Assembly: GCA_009926135.1 (NCBI GenBank)
Contig: RFPL01000006.1
Span: 115,782-179,781, forward strand
Origin: Sphingomonadaceae bacterium
Lineage (GTDB): Bacteria; Pseudomonadota; Alphaproteobacteria; Sphingomonadales; Sphingomonadaceae
Direction: 5' to 3'
DNA length: 64,000 nucleotides
The position numbers and the translations under genes are program-made. This document shows, piece after piece, positions 51,350 through 59,460 of this stretch (position 1 is the stretch's first letter; each line of letters starts with the position of its first letter). The notes under the pieces were generated by a model. The model did no database searches. It was not told the DNA's origin and saw only the letters and a program-made list of their open reading frames with translations.

Positions 51350-52378
51350 TCAGAAGGGCGGCAGGTCGGCACCGTTCGCGGTGCGGCGGTGCGGCTCGGC
51401 GTTGGCACCCGAGGTGTCATGCTCTTCGGTCGGGCTGGCCTGCTGGCGCAGCACATGGATCGGCACGCCGGCCTTGCGCATGGTGTCGGCGAAATTGGCC
51501 TGGATGCCGCCGCCGCCACAGACCATGGCTTCGACCGGCTTCAACGCCAGCATCCGCTCGTTGCGCCGGAACGGCCCCGAACGGCCATGCGCGGAATTGA
51601 CCTTGCACAAGACCAGCGGGACTTCGTGGCGCGATGCCCAGGTCGCGGCGATGACGTCGGCGCCCTTGTTCTGCGCGGTCGTCGCCAGCACCATGTTGGG
51701 GATGCGTTCGCGGATCGAGTCGAGATAGTCGTTGACCAGGGCGATGTCGGCGTAGTCCTGCCCGCCCGAGAAGGTGACGACCGGGCCTTGCGGCGCGAAC
51801 TTCTCGCGGCGGCGCGCGGCTTCCCCGGCGAGGTAGTCATGGGCTTCGATCATCGACGCGTTCGACTTCGAGCTGACCCGCGATCCCCGCACCGGCGAGA
51901 ACGGCCGTCCGGTCTCGACGAGGTAGATTTTGGCGGCATGGTCCCGCATGCACTCCATCGCATCGCGCGCTTCGGCAAGGCTGCGCGCCTGGATCGTGAG
52001 GTCTTCGACGTCGGTCGCGTAGACCTCGGAAGGATCGTATTCGCGCAGCTTGTCCTTGAGCTTGCTCGCCACGCTGTCCTCGCGGTCGTCGAGCCGCTTC
52101 GAGACGACGTGGAAGCTGTTGGCGATGCCCCAGGCGACTTCGGCCGAGAAGTCTTCCATCCGGGTGTCGCGGAACAGGTCGAACACGGTCGCGAGCATCA
52201 GCTCGATTGCCGCCTGGGCTGCTTCCGGATCGGGCATTTCGGCCGAGGTAGGCTCGTCGGCCACGCTCATCTTGGCGATCTCGGTCTGCTCGGCGAAGGC
52301 GCTGGCATAGTCGGGCGCCGCGACGAGTTCGGCGTAGTGCTCGGCAAAGTCGGTGAAGTTGCTGAAGCGATTGGTCAT
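51350..52378 (-). CDS. DUF2493 (SLOG superfamily) protein
   Basis: 342 residues from the ATG at 52378, with GGAGG seven bases upstream. The C-terminal third has VVTFSGGQDYADIALVNDYL, then TTAQNKGADVIAATWASRHE, the DUF2493 core of YspA-like SLOG proteins that are thought to bind nucleotide-derived ligands; a glycine-rich VCGGGGIQANFADTM follows. The N-terminal 180 residues are helical and unassigned. It is common on sphingomonad plasmids, where its role is unknown. The long leader is shared with the gene at 50658. Confidence 0.85.
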   Translation of the reverse strand: MTNRFSNFTDFAEHYAELVAAPDYASAFAEQTEIAKMSVADEPTSAEMPDPEAAQAAIELMLATVFDLFRDTRMEDFSAEVAWGIANSFHVVSKRLDDREDSVASKLKDKLREYDPSEVYATDVEDLTIQARSLAEARDAMECMRDHAAKIYLVETGRPFSPVRGSRVSSKSNASMIEAHDYLAGEAARRREKFAPQGPVVTFSGGQDYADIALVNDYLDSIRERIPNMVLATTAQNKGADVIAATWASRHEVPLVLCKVNSAHGRSGPFRRNERMLALKPVEAMVCGGGGIQANFADTMRKAGVPIHVLRQQASPTEEHDTSGANAEPHRRTANGADLPPF

Positions 52379-52702
52379 TGAAACCTCCATTTGCAAAACT
52401 CCCTCATCACGCTGATGAAAGATGCAGCTGTCAGGACGCCGCGATCAGGAGGTCACAGGACGAGCGGCCCAGGGCCGCGAAGCCGCCTCGGCGGGCAGCG
52501 GAGGAACCGATTTTTCCGCCCGGGCGCAGCCCGGAGGCGGCAAAAATTGGATACCGCTGATCCTTGACGGACGCCAAGCGCCAGGCGTCATGCTTTGGCG
52601 ATGCTGATCCCGTCAGCCACCGAGATGAGAGAGAGATAGGTTTTGCCCCCGAACCCCCGATTTTCGAGAAAAGCGTGGGCGTTCGGGGTTAACCGCAAAA
52701 CT
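52379..52702 (-). promoter_or_regulatory. structured leader, family A copy 2
   Basis: Same blocks as the leader at 50982: GGTTTTGCCCCCGAACCCC at 52639 and GGGCGTTCGGGGTTAACCGC from 52677, then CATGCTT, ATCCTTGACG and the CCGATTTTT ... AAAAATTGG stem (52507-52550), here with a different GC-rich inner helix. Distance from element to start codon is about 260 bases. Confidence 0.6.
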
Positions 52703-53010
52703 CGCCTTAAAAGACAACCGTGACGGCACCCCCGGACCGCGCCCGCGAGACCGCGCCTCGCCGATCGGCAGCATGTCGATCGCAGGCAGGCGGGCGAGCA
52801 GGGCGCGGCGGGAGTGCCTGCGGCCTCATGAAGACGCCGCACCCGCAGGAGCGCGGGCCGCAAGGCCGCGCGGGACCGAGTGCGTCCACCAATCCAGGCC
52901 GCTCGTCTTTCCGCGTTGCTGGCGCGCGAACGGACTTTGGGGAGGGGCTTTCCGACATGGCCATTAAGGTCCAATCCGCATGGCGGATGATGCGCCAGGC
53001 GCAGCGGACG
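52703..53010. other. GC-rich stretch of uncertain content
   Basis: Frames are open on both strands, including a minus-strand one ending at 52707 (MAMSESPSPKSVRAPATRKD), but all are Arg/Pro/Ala-rich with no motif. I cannot support a gene here. Confidence 0.4.
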
Positions 53011-53110
53011 ATCGTTACCCGAAAGGGCCGAGCCTTTGCTGGCAAAGGCTCGGCGAGCTTGGGCTTCAGGCTTTCCGTGAGGAAAGCATCAAGCCCTAGC
53101 GAGTAGAGCG
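53011..53110 (+). ncRNA. candidate structured RNA, copy 1
   Basis: On the plus strand: ATCGTTACCCGAAAGGG with a CCC-GAAA-GGG hairpin, an 11-bp stem CCGAGCCTTTG/CAAAGGCTCGG (53028-53053), then GGGCTT/AAGCCC closing CTTTCC-GTGA-GGAAAG (53061-53096), and the tail TAGCGAGTAGAGCG. Copy 2 at 63885 has different stem sequences that still pair, while the single-stranded segments are identical. GNRA loops (GAAA, GTGA) favour plus-strand transcription. Confidence 0.6.
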
Positions 53111-53383
53111 CGGTGCCCGGCTTCCATCGGAAGGCGGGCAGGCGCCAACAGTCTTCCGCTTCAGATGCCTTGGCACGGTGTCCTTGGGCATCAGGAACAC
53201 CATGGTGTGGGCGAGCATGGCGGAATAGGCCAAAACGCCGACGATGATGAACAGCGTCGGGACATGGCCATGGAGGAGCCACAGGATCAGCGGTGCGGGG
53301 ATCCAGCGCAGCGGATAGAAATCGCGGTGAACCCAGGCGCCGTATAGGGTCCGGCCATAGGCATCGCTCGGGCGGCGGTTCAT
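53096..53383 (-). CDS. small membrane protein, uncharacterised
   Basis: 95 residues from 53383 (MNRRPSDAYGRTLYGAWVHR). Two hydrophobic helices (IPAPLILWLLHGHVPTLFII and VGVLAYSAMLAHTMVFLM) are followed by a basic tail that overlaps the candidate RNA at 53011-53110. The start overlaps the stop of the 42-residue gene upstream (ATGA). No family recognised. Confidence 0.6.
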   Translation of the reverse strand: MNRRPSDAYGRTLYGAWVHRDFYPLRWIPAPLILWLLHGHVPTLFIIVGVLAYSAMLAHTMVFLMPKDTVPRHLKRKTVGACPPSDGSRAPRSTR

Positions 53384-53508
53384 CCGATGCTGCGCAGCAG
53401 GACGATGAACCAGGCGGCGAGGCCGAGCGAAGCGATGGCGAGCGCCGCATCGAGCCGGAGCCGGAAGCTGCGGGTGCCGTGCGAAAGCGGTTTGGAATGC
53501 GTCGCCAT
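53380..53508 (-). CDS. 42-residue single-TM protein
   Basis: From 53508: a basic N-terminus (MATHSKPLSHGTRSFRLRL) and one TM (DAALAIASLGLAAWFIVLL). It is translationally coupled to the 95-residue membrane protein, which supports it as a real small gene. Confidence 0.55.
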   Translation of the reverse strand: MATHSKPLSHGTRSFRLRLDAALAIASLGLAAWFIVLLRSIG

Positions 53509-53545
53509 GGCATTCTGCCTAGCAGAATTCCAAGGCCTTCTCAGC

Positions 53546-53574
53546 AAAAAAAGGGGGACCCCGAAGGCTCCCCG
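53546..53574 (-). terminator. rho-independent terminator after the ssb1 operon
   Basis: GGGGA ... TCCCC hairpin followed on the minus strand by seven T (53546-53552). It closes the unit ssb1 plus the 53662 gene. Confidence 0.75.
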
Positions 53575-53661
53575 CAAGCGGCGTGCGGAGCGGTTTCGCC
53601 TACTTGGCGGCTATGGTTGCGAGCAGGCCGGCAGCGGCGGTTGGGTCACGCCATTGGCTCG

Positions 53662-53919
53662 TCATGCGGCGAGCCGGCAGTCGGGCGCGTGCGCCGCGAC
53701 ATCGGCGAGATGGATGAGGTAGAAATGGGCGAAGGCGATGGCTTCGCTGACGGCTTCGTCGTCGGCGAGGAGGCGGTGCTGTTCGGTCGCCGAAAGCGCG
53801 TCGTAGTCGAGCGCGGCGACGAAGCGGTCGCGGGTCTCGGCCTGTCGTTCGAGCCGGTCGAGCCGGATTGCGGCTTCACCAGGATCGCGGGTGCGGAAGG
53901 GAGCTTCGAGGTCGAGCAT
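53662..53919 (-). CDS. small hypothetical protein after ssb1
   Basis: 85 residues from the ATG at 53919 (MLDLEAPFRTRDPGEAAIRL). All-helical, acidic, with AIAFAHFYLIHLADVAAHAP near the C-terminus. No named family. Cotranscribed with ssb1, from which it is separated by a strong hairpin. Confidence 0.65.
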   Translation of the reverse strand: MLDLEAPFRTRDPGEAAIRLDRLERQAETRDRFVAALDYDALSATEQHRLLADDEAVSEAIAFAHFYLIHLADVAAHAPDCRLAA

Positions 53920-53944
53920 CGGCTGGTCCTTTCTCGAAGAAAGC

Positions 53945-53974
53945 GAAGGCGGCGCTGCCGGAGCAGCGCCGCCT
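53945..53974 (-). terminator. 13-bp hairpin between ssb1 and the 53662 gene
   Basis: Perfect stem AAGGCGGCGCTGC with a four-base loop that reads TCCG on the minus strand (a UNCG tetraloop closed by C-G), supporting transcription from that strand. No T-run: probably an attenuator or mRNA-stabilising structure. A related GC hairpin follows ssb2. Confidence 0.6.
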
Positions 53975-53984
53975 TGCCGGGGGG

Positions 53985-54320
53985 TCAGAGGAACAGGACC
54001 TCTTCGGCGACCACTTCGACCGAGTAGCGCTCGACCTGTTCGCGGTCGGTCCACTTCGAGTAGTGGAGCCGGCCCTGGACCTCGACCAGGTCGCCCTTGG
54101 CCTTGTGCTTGGCGACCGAGTTGCCGAGGCCGTTGAACGCGGTGATCCGGTGAAACTCGGGGATCGTCTCGGTATAGCCCTTGGCGTTCTTGACCGCCTT
54201 GCCATCGACGATCTTGGGCCGGTCGGTGACCAGGGTGAAGTTGGTGATCGCGGTGTCGCCTGCGTTGCGGGTTTCTGGAGCTGAGGCGAGACGGCCGATC
54301 AGGATGACGAGATTCTTCAT
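53985..54320 (-). CDS. ssb: single-stranded DNA-binding protein, mobile-element type
   Basis: 111 residues from the ATG at 54320 (MKNLVILIGRLASAPETRNA). OB-fold signatures include ITNFTLVTDRPKIVDGK and AKHKAKGDLVEVQGRLHYSKW. It lacks the long linker and acidic tip of chromosomal SSB, like plasmid ssb genes that protect transferred single strands. It is about 80 percent identical by eye to the second copy at 62649. Confidence 0.92.
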   Translation of the reverse strand: MKNLVILIGRLASAPETRNAGDTAITNFTLVTDRPKIVDGKAVKNAKGYTETIPEFHRITAFNGLGNSVAKHKAKGDLVEVQGRLHYSKWTDREQVERYSVEVVAEEVLFL

Positions 54321-54861
54321 GGAACTTACCTCCAGTTGTGGGCTCGGCGGAACTGCCCGCCGATGAACTGGACAGGCGACGCCTGAAGGTCGCGGGCGCA
54401 CCGAGCGGGAGCGAGGGGAACTCAAAAGCGAGGAGTGGTGCGGGAAGCTGCGCAGCAAGCTGACCCGGTCCGTGGCTTTTGGGTTGCGCCAGCGGCCTGG
54501 CGGCGCATGGTTCATCGGCTTGCAAGGGCAGAGTCGCCGGGTTCCCGGGCTGGATCGACGGTCCCCATGAGCGCCGTCAGTCCCCGATATGGGCCCCCCT
54601 CGCCATGCACGAACCCGCCCGGTCGGACCCAGATTACGGAACCTCGCCGCCAACCTGGCGGCATAGCTGAGCGGCGAGCTGATCGAACAACAGGGGCGGC
54701 GGTGCGCGCTGACGCCGTTACGGCATCCTTACCGCCGTGCCGGAGCCGGGCGCAAGCAAGGCCTGCGACTGGAGGAGCTTCAAAGGCTTGCCCTCAAAGT
54801 GGGCCACCGGGCAAGAGCGTCAACTGAGGGCTGAGCGGATTGCAAGGTCGCGTTGGACGCC
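54321..54861 (-). promoter_or_regulatory. ssb1 leader, family S copy 1
   Basis: No gene in 540 bases. It carries an inverted repeat AACTCAAAAGC (54419-54429) with GCTTTTGGGTT (54475-54485), and between them GAGGAGTGGTGCGG; the same arms and inner block occur upstream of ssb2. Further from ssb nothing recognisable is seen. Confidence 0.6.
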
Positions 54862-55296
54862 TCACACGGTCCGGACCACCTCAGAGACTTGTCCCCGGTC
54901 ATAGGCTTCCAGCCACTTGCTCCGCACCGTCTCGTACAGTGCCTCGGGCAGCAGGCCGAATGTGTAGCGGGTCGAGGTGTCAGAGATCGGCCGAAGGTCG
55001 GGGCCGGGCCAGACGAAGCGGTTGAGTTCGGTGAGGATGATCCACGAGCGCTCGGCGTCGAGCCCGAGCTTGCGCTTGATCGCGACCGGAATCTCGACCG
55101 CCAGCGCAGGATCGGCGGGCGGCGCATGGGTCACCGGCAGCGCCAGCACGACGGTGTCGCCGCTGCGCGCGCGGGTCGTCAGCAGGATCGCCGCCGGGCG
55201 GTCCTTGCCGCCCTCCTCGAGACCGGTGGCGGCCTCGTGACTCCACAGATAGGCATAGCGAATGACCAGCCCGGGGACCGGCTCGGGAAGGTTCAC
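54862..55296 (-). CDS. PemK/MazF-like toxin of a type II toxin-antitoxin pair
   Basis: 144 residues from the GTG at 55296, overlapping the antitoxin stop by four bases. It reads PGLVIRYAYLWSHEAATGLE then KDRPAAILLTTRARSGDTVV, resembling the N-terminal strands of PemK/MazF growth inhibitors, which cleave mRNA. The remainder is beta-rich with WIILTELNRFVWPGPDL. It should stabilise the element by post-segregational killing. Confidence 0.75.
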   Translation of the reverse strand: MNLPEPVPGLVIRYAYLWSHEAATGLEEGGKDRPAAILLTTRARSGDTVVLALPVTHAPPADPALAVEIPVAIKRKLGLDAERSWIILTELNRFVWPGPDLRPISDTSTRYTFGLLPEALYETVRSKWLEAYDRGQVSEVVRTV

Positions 55297-55544
55297 GCCT
55301 CGTCGTCAGCTGCGGCCGGCGCGCCCCAGCGCGCCGCCGCAACTTCGTCGCGCAGCTCGCGCGGCACTTGATCGATCGTCATCACCTGCCGGTCGCGGCG
55401 CCTGAGCCGCTCATATTCGGCGTGCGAGAGCAGCACGAGGCTTTCGCGCCCGTGATGGGTGATGGTCAGCGGCGCCTGCAGCGCCTGCCGCCCGAACCGG
55501 CCGAACGACCGCGAGACTTCTTCCGAGGTGGCGGTCTGCGCCAT
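55293..55544 (-). CDS. Phd/YefM-type antitoxin
   Basis: 83 residues from the ATG at 55544. The core SRSFGRFGRQALQAPLTITH then GRESLVLLSHAEYERLRRRD is the Phd/YefM DNA-binding fold, with an acidic C-terminal tail (AAADDEA) likely contacting the toxin. It precedes the toxin gene and should repress the pair. Confidence 0.85.
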   Translation of the reverse strand: MAQTATSEEVSRSFGRFGRQALQAPLTITHHGRESLVLLSHAEYERLRRRDRQVMTIDQVPRELRDEVAAARWGAPAAADDEA

Positions 55545-55668
55545 GAATGGAACTCCTTTGCTGCGGAATATACGCAAACTACGAAGTTTTGCAAGCGCTG
55601 TGAACATCACAGCATGGCTGGGGCGCGCGCCGACGTCGCCTGCGATGTTTGGTTAGCCGTAATTGCCG

Positions 55669-55890
55669 TTAACGCGATTGCCGCCGCAGCGGCTCATTGC
55701 TCGGGCGGTCGCGCTTCCAGGATACGAGACCCTTGGGGCCATCAGCACGCAATCGGTCGAGCAACCGGTAAAGCTGGCGGCGGCAGACCGCGAGGAGCAT
55801 CGCTGCACCTTCGATCCTCAATTCACCGCGCTCGAAACGAAGCAGCGTATCGTACCGCGAAAGCTCGCCACGGCTCCTCGCCACCACCGT
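55669..55890 (-). pseudogene. ISNCY-like transposase fragment, N-terminal HTH
   Basis: From 55890 the frame reads LLRFERGELRIEGAAMLLAV then CRRQLYRLLDRLRADGPKGL and ends after RPSNEPL. This is the first helix-turn-helix region of ISNCY/IS1202-type transposases, which normally continue for 350 or more residues. The catalytic domain is missing. Confidence 0.65.
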
Positions 55891-55953
55891 CATAAGCGCA
55901 TCCCCCAAAGCAGAGGATGACCATGCCACCGTTGCCCGCGAGCACCCATCGCA

Positions 55954-55996
55954 ATGGGACATCTCTACTTTGCGGGATGGGACATCTCTATATTGC
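55954..55996. repeat. two direct repeats at the IS fragment end
   Basis: ATGGGACATCTCTACTTTGC (55954-55973) and ATGGGACATCTCTATATTGC (55977-55996) differ at two positions. They probably belong to the terminus or promoter of the fragmentary insertion sequence. Confidence 0.6.
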
Positions 55997-56125
55997 GCTT
56001 ACAACGACAAAGATTGATAATAATGATTATGTTAATAGCGATACCGCAACTGTCCATGTAAACTGTGTCCAGTGTGATGGGGAAAGGCTTGCAGTCACGG
56101 CGGTCTTTCAACAGTATCAGCGACC

Positions 56126-57340
56126 GTGTCCACTTCGTTCGCCACGACGCCCTGGCAGGCAGCGCGTATCGAAATGCCCGGCGGCCGCCGGTCGTGGACG
56201 GTATTGGATGATCACGGCGACGTCGTCGAGTGCCTACGTCATTGGATCGTCCATCTCGAGCAGACGCACGCGTCTCCGAACACGATCCGCGCGTATGTTC
56301 GCCATGTCGTCGACTTCGCGAACTTCCTCGGCGCCAACGGCGCCGGCATCCATGAAGCCACGGTTGCGCTCTACGACGGCTTCCTTGCCTGGCGGCTTGC
56401 CCGGCGAAAGGATGCCTTGCCGAGCCCGCGGCTGATCCTGCTGCGAAAGCAGGAAACGCGGGTTCTGGCGCCATCGACGCGCAACCAGATCCAGCTGGCG
56501 ATCAAATCGTTCTACCGCTTCTATAACGGCACCGACGACTTCGCGGTCGATACGGCTGAGGTCAGCAAGGTCTATGACGGGCACCGGATCTACAAGCCGT
56601 TCCTCGAGCATATCAGCCAGCGTCGCACGACGCGGCGCAAGGACCGCTATCTGTCGGGCGATCCCGGCCGTGTACAGCAGCAGGTGCTCAAGAAGCGCCT
56701 GACGCCAAGCGAGGTCCTGCGGCTGATCGAGGCGTGCGGTCTCGCGCGCGACGCGTTCCTGATCGTGCTGCTCTACAATACCGGTCTCAGGATCGGCGAA
56801 GCGCTGGGTCTGCGCCATGTCGACATCGACCTCGCTGAAAAGGTCGTCTGGGTCGTTCCGCGCGAAGACAATGCCAATGGCGCCCGCGCCAAATCCGGCC
56901 GGACGCGCGGTGTGCCGGTCCACGACTACGTGCTCAACATGTACGTCGACTACCTCACCAGCGACGAATATCTCCCGGCCTTCGAGTCCGGAGCGGAGTA
57001 CGTCTTCGCCAATGTGAAAGTCGGCATGATCGGGCACGCCATGAGCCTGTCCTATGCCCAAAAGCTCGCGGGCCTGCTCGAGCAGCGCACGCATATCGAC
57101 TTCAGCTGGCACATGTTCCGCCACAGCCATGCATCCGAAGCGATCGCGGCGGGATACAGCCTGCTCGAAGTGGCCGATCGCCTCGGACATGCCAGCCCGC
57201 AGACAACGGCCGCGTTCTACCAGCACCTGTTCGCCTCGGAAATCCGCAGGCTTTACCTCACAGGTCCCGACGAGGTGCATGAAAGGCTTGAGAAACTTCG
57301 CGAGGCAGAGCTTCTTAGAAGGGATATGCGATGGGCATGA
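56126..57340 (+). CDS. tnpA: tyrosine recombinase, Tn554 TnpA-like
   Basis: 404 residues. The N-terminal SAM-like core-binding domain (HLEQTHASPNTIRAYVRHVV) precedes the catalytic domain with Arg in NTGLRIGEALGL near residue 222, HMFRHSHAS near 329, LGHASPQTTAAFY with the nucleophilic Tyr near 364. First gene of an overlapping trio with the order and sizes of Tn554 tnpA, tnpB and tnpC, a site-specific transposon that uses tyrosine recombinases and lacks terminal inverted repeats. Confidence 0.88.
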   Translation: MSTSFATTPWQAARIEMPGGRRSWTVLDDHGDVVECLRHWIVHLEQTHASPNTIRAYVRHVVDFANFLGANGAGIHEATVALYDGFLAWRLARRKDALPSPRLILLRKQETRVLAPSTRNQIQLAIKSFYRFYNGTDDFAVDTAEVSKVYDGHRIYKPFLEHISQRRTTRRKDRYLSGDPGRVQQQVLKKRLTPSEVLRLIEACGLARDAFLIVLLYNTGLRIGEALGLRHVDIDLAEKVVWVVPREDNANGARAKSGRTRGVPVHDYVLNMYVDYLTSDEYLPAFESGAEYVFANVKVGMIGHAMSLSYAQKLAGLLEQRTHIDFSWHMFRHSHASEAIAAGYSLLEVADRLGHASPQTTAAFYQHLFASEIRRLYLTGPDEVHERLEKLREAELLRRDMRWA

Positions 57341-59460
57341 CGCCGCTGGCGCTCGTCGGCGGCACACCGCATGATACCGATCGCTACAGCAACTGGCTCG
57401 AAGCTCGGCTCGGGGGACTATCCCCCCTTCTCGTTGAGAATCCTGTCTGGTCAGACGCCATAATGAACGAGGTGTTCGGCCATTCCTGGCTGAGCCAGAC
57501 ATACGCAAGTCTGCCGCTCAGCGCTGCGGTTCCGGTGCTGACCAACGAGATCAAGGCCTACCTCGCGGCATCGGTGCTCGATGATCGCAAGGCCGACACC
57601 CAATGGTTCCAGCGCCGGATCCCGGTGATCCGATATCTCGTCGAGGAAGGCGCAAGCCTGCTTCAGCATTTTGGAGCGGGCTGTCTGGCGGACATCCCCC
57701 ACCCGGGCTTCGGCGCGTCAGATGGCGATACTGCGAAGACGAAATGCCACAACGATGCCGTCCTCGAACTCTACGCCACATGGTACGGCGAACAGTACGG
57801 GCGGCGGAGGCAAAGCCAGACCCGCCAATGGATCCGGGACGGCGAGATCGTCACCACCCAGTATCGATCACCGGAAGTGCAGCTGTTCGGTGATATCCAT
57901 CGCTTCTCGATCATCAATCGGGCGCAGATGGCGCCGATGCATGACCGCGACATCATCTGGATCAACGATCTTTACAGCGAGGAGGACACGCGCTTCCGCG
58001 ACCGGCAACGCCGAAGCGACACTTATCTGAACTTCCTGTGCTTCGAGCCTTGGCTGCGCCCGTTGATGCGCGGCTTCCTGCTCGACAAGGTCGCACATGG
58101 CGAACTTGCGCCGGCGACCCTTGTGGGAATGCAATCGCGCTTGCGAACCTTCGGGCAGTTCCTGCACGGCGAGGGCATCGCCGAGCCCGGGCGAGTCACT
58201 GAACTGACGATGGAGCGTTACCTCGCATGGGGAAACGCGCGAAATGCCGCAGGCAAGAACTGGTACACCGACATCGTGCAACTCCTGCGCGCGGCTCCGG
58301 TCCTGCTGCCAGGCCAATGGCCGCGGATCGCACTCGACAAGCGCGCCGCACGGCGCATCCGTTACAAGCAGGCACCGGACGACCCGCGGAACCGGCTTTA
58401 CGCATCACGCGAGGGTGCCAACCGGGCCGCCCCGCCGGAAGCCCTGGCGGCCATGGTGGCCAGGCTCGACGAACTGCCCGCCCCTATCCCGGTAATCTTC
58501 ATGATCGGCGTCACGACCGGGGCGCGGGCCGAAGACCTGCATGCCCTGCTCTTCGACTGCCTGCGGCCCGATCCGCACGACACGCGCTTCATGCTGTTCA
58601 CGTTCTGGCAGAACAAGGTCAGCCGCTGGAATACCAAGCCCTTGCTGGTCACCGATCCTGCGCACCAGGCGATGATCAAGCTGATCGAGGCGCAGCGGGA
58701 TCATGTCCGGCAGCGTTACGGGCGCGTCACCAAATACCTGTTCCCGGTCTTCTCCGGCAAACGGGAGTCGTTCCTCGGCTACAACTGGACCTTGCAGGAA
58801 CTCAAGATGCTGTGCCTCAGGCATGGAATCGTCGATGGCGAGGGCAAGCCGTTCGACTTCTCGTGGCATCCACTGCGCCACCATCGCGGGACGCAGATGG
58901 CGGCCGAAGGCCATGACATCCTCAGCATCATGTTCGAACTGGGCCATGCCTCGCCCGATATGGCGTCGATGTACGTCAACAAGCGTCTCGACCTCAAGAA
59001 GAACGCCTTGCTGCGGAAAGGTGGCGGCCAGTTCTTCACGATCGCGGGCAAGGTCGACGAGGCCGTCGGCGATCTCCTGCTGCGCAAGGAAACCATGCTG
59101 GCGACGCGGGTCAGTGGCGGCGCCTGTACGCTGCCCGGCCAGCTTGGCGAATGGTGCGAGCACGCCCATGCCTGCCTGACCTGCCGGTTCTTCCGCGCCG
59201 ATGGCGACGACCTCGAGCACTTCCGCTGCGAGCGCGCCGGACTTTACGTCGCGATCGAAGGCCTCGAACAGGAAGCGCGGGATTACGAGGAAGGCGGTCA
59301 GGCCCGCATGGCCGACATCACGCGCAAGCGGCTGCAACGCAACAAGGATGCCGTCCACAACACTGACACCATCATCCGTTCCATCGAGGAGCACGGTCTC
59401 TACAAAGGTCAAAAGCAGCGCTACAGGCCGAGCGCTGCTCGGGAGGAAGCGACGCAATGA
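57331..59460 (+). CDS. tnpB: tyrosine recombinase, Tn554 TnpB-like
   Basis: 709 residues, overlapping tnpA by 10 bases and tnpC by four. The catalytic domain lies in the C-terminal half: Arg in VTTGARAEDLHAL near 396, HPLRHHRGT near 513 and LGHASPDMASMYV with Tyr near 547. A Cys/His-rich segment follows (GEWCEHAHACLTCRFF, then FRCERAG), probably a zinc site, as in other large TnpB-type recombinases. It works with TnpA in strand exchange. Confidence 0.88.
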   Translation: MGMTPLALVGGTPHDTDRYSNWLEARLGGLSPLLVENPVWSDAIMNEVFGHSWLSQTYASLPLSAAVPVLTNEIKAYLAASVLDDRKADTQWFQRRIPVIRYLVEEGASLLQHFGAGCLADIPHPGFGASDGDTAKTKCHNDAVLELYATWYGEQYGRRRQSQTRQWIRDGEIVTTQYRSPEVQLFGDIHRFSIINRAQMAPMHDRDIIWINDLYSEEDTRFRDRQRRSDTYLNFLCFEPWLRPLMRGFLLDKVAHGELAPATLVGMQSRLRTFGQFLHGEGIAEPGRVTELTMERYLAWGNARNAAGKNWYTDIVQLLRAAPVLLPGQWPRIALDKRAARRIRYKQAPDDPRNRLYASREGANRAAPPEALAAMVARLDELPAPIPVIFMIGVTTGARAEDLHALLFDCLRPDPHDTRFMLFTFWQNKVSRWNTKPLLVTDPAHQAMIKLIEAQRDHVRQRYGRVTKYLFPVFSGKRESFLGYNWTLQELKMLCLRHGIVDGEGKPFDFSWHPLRHHRGTQMAAEGHDILSIMFELGHASPDMASMYVNKRLDLKKNALLRKGGGQFFTIAGKVDEAVGDLLLRKETMLATRVSGGACTLPGQLGEWCEHAHACLTCRFFRADGDDLEHFRCERAGLYVAIEGLEQEARDYEEGGQARMADITRKRLQRNKDAVHNTDTIIRSIEEHGLYKGQKQRYRPSAAREEATQ

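Noticed and set aside
52588..52974. Minus-strand open frame over the family A leader
   Set aside because: Composition is Arg/Pro-rich without motifs and it runs through the conserved leader structure.
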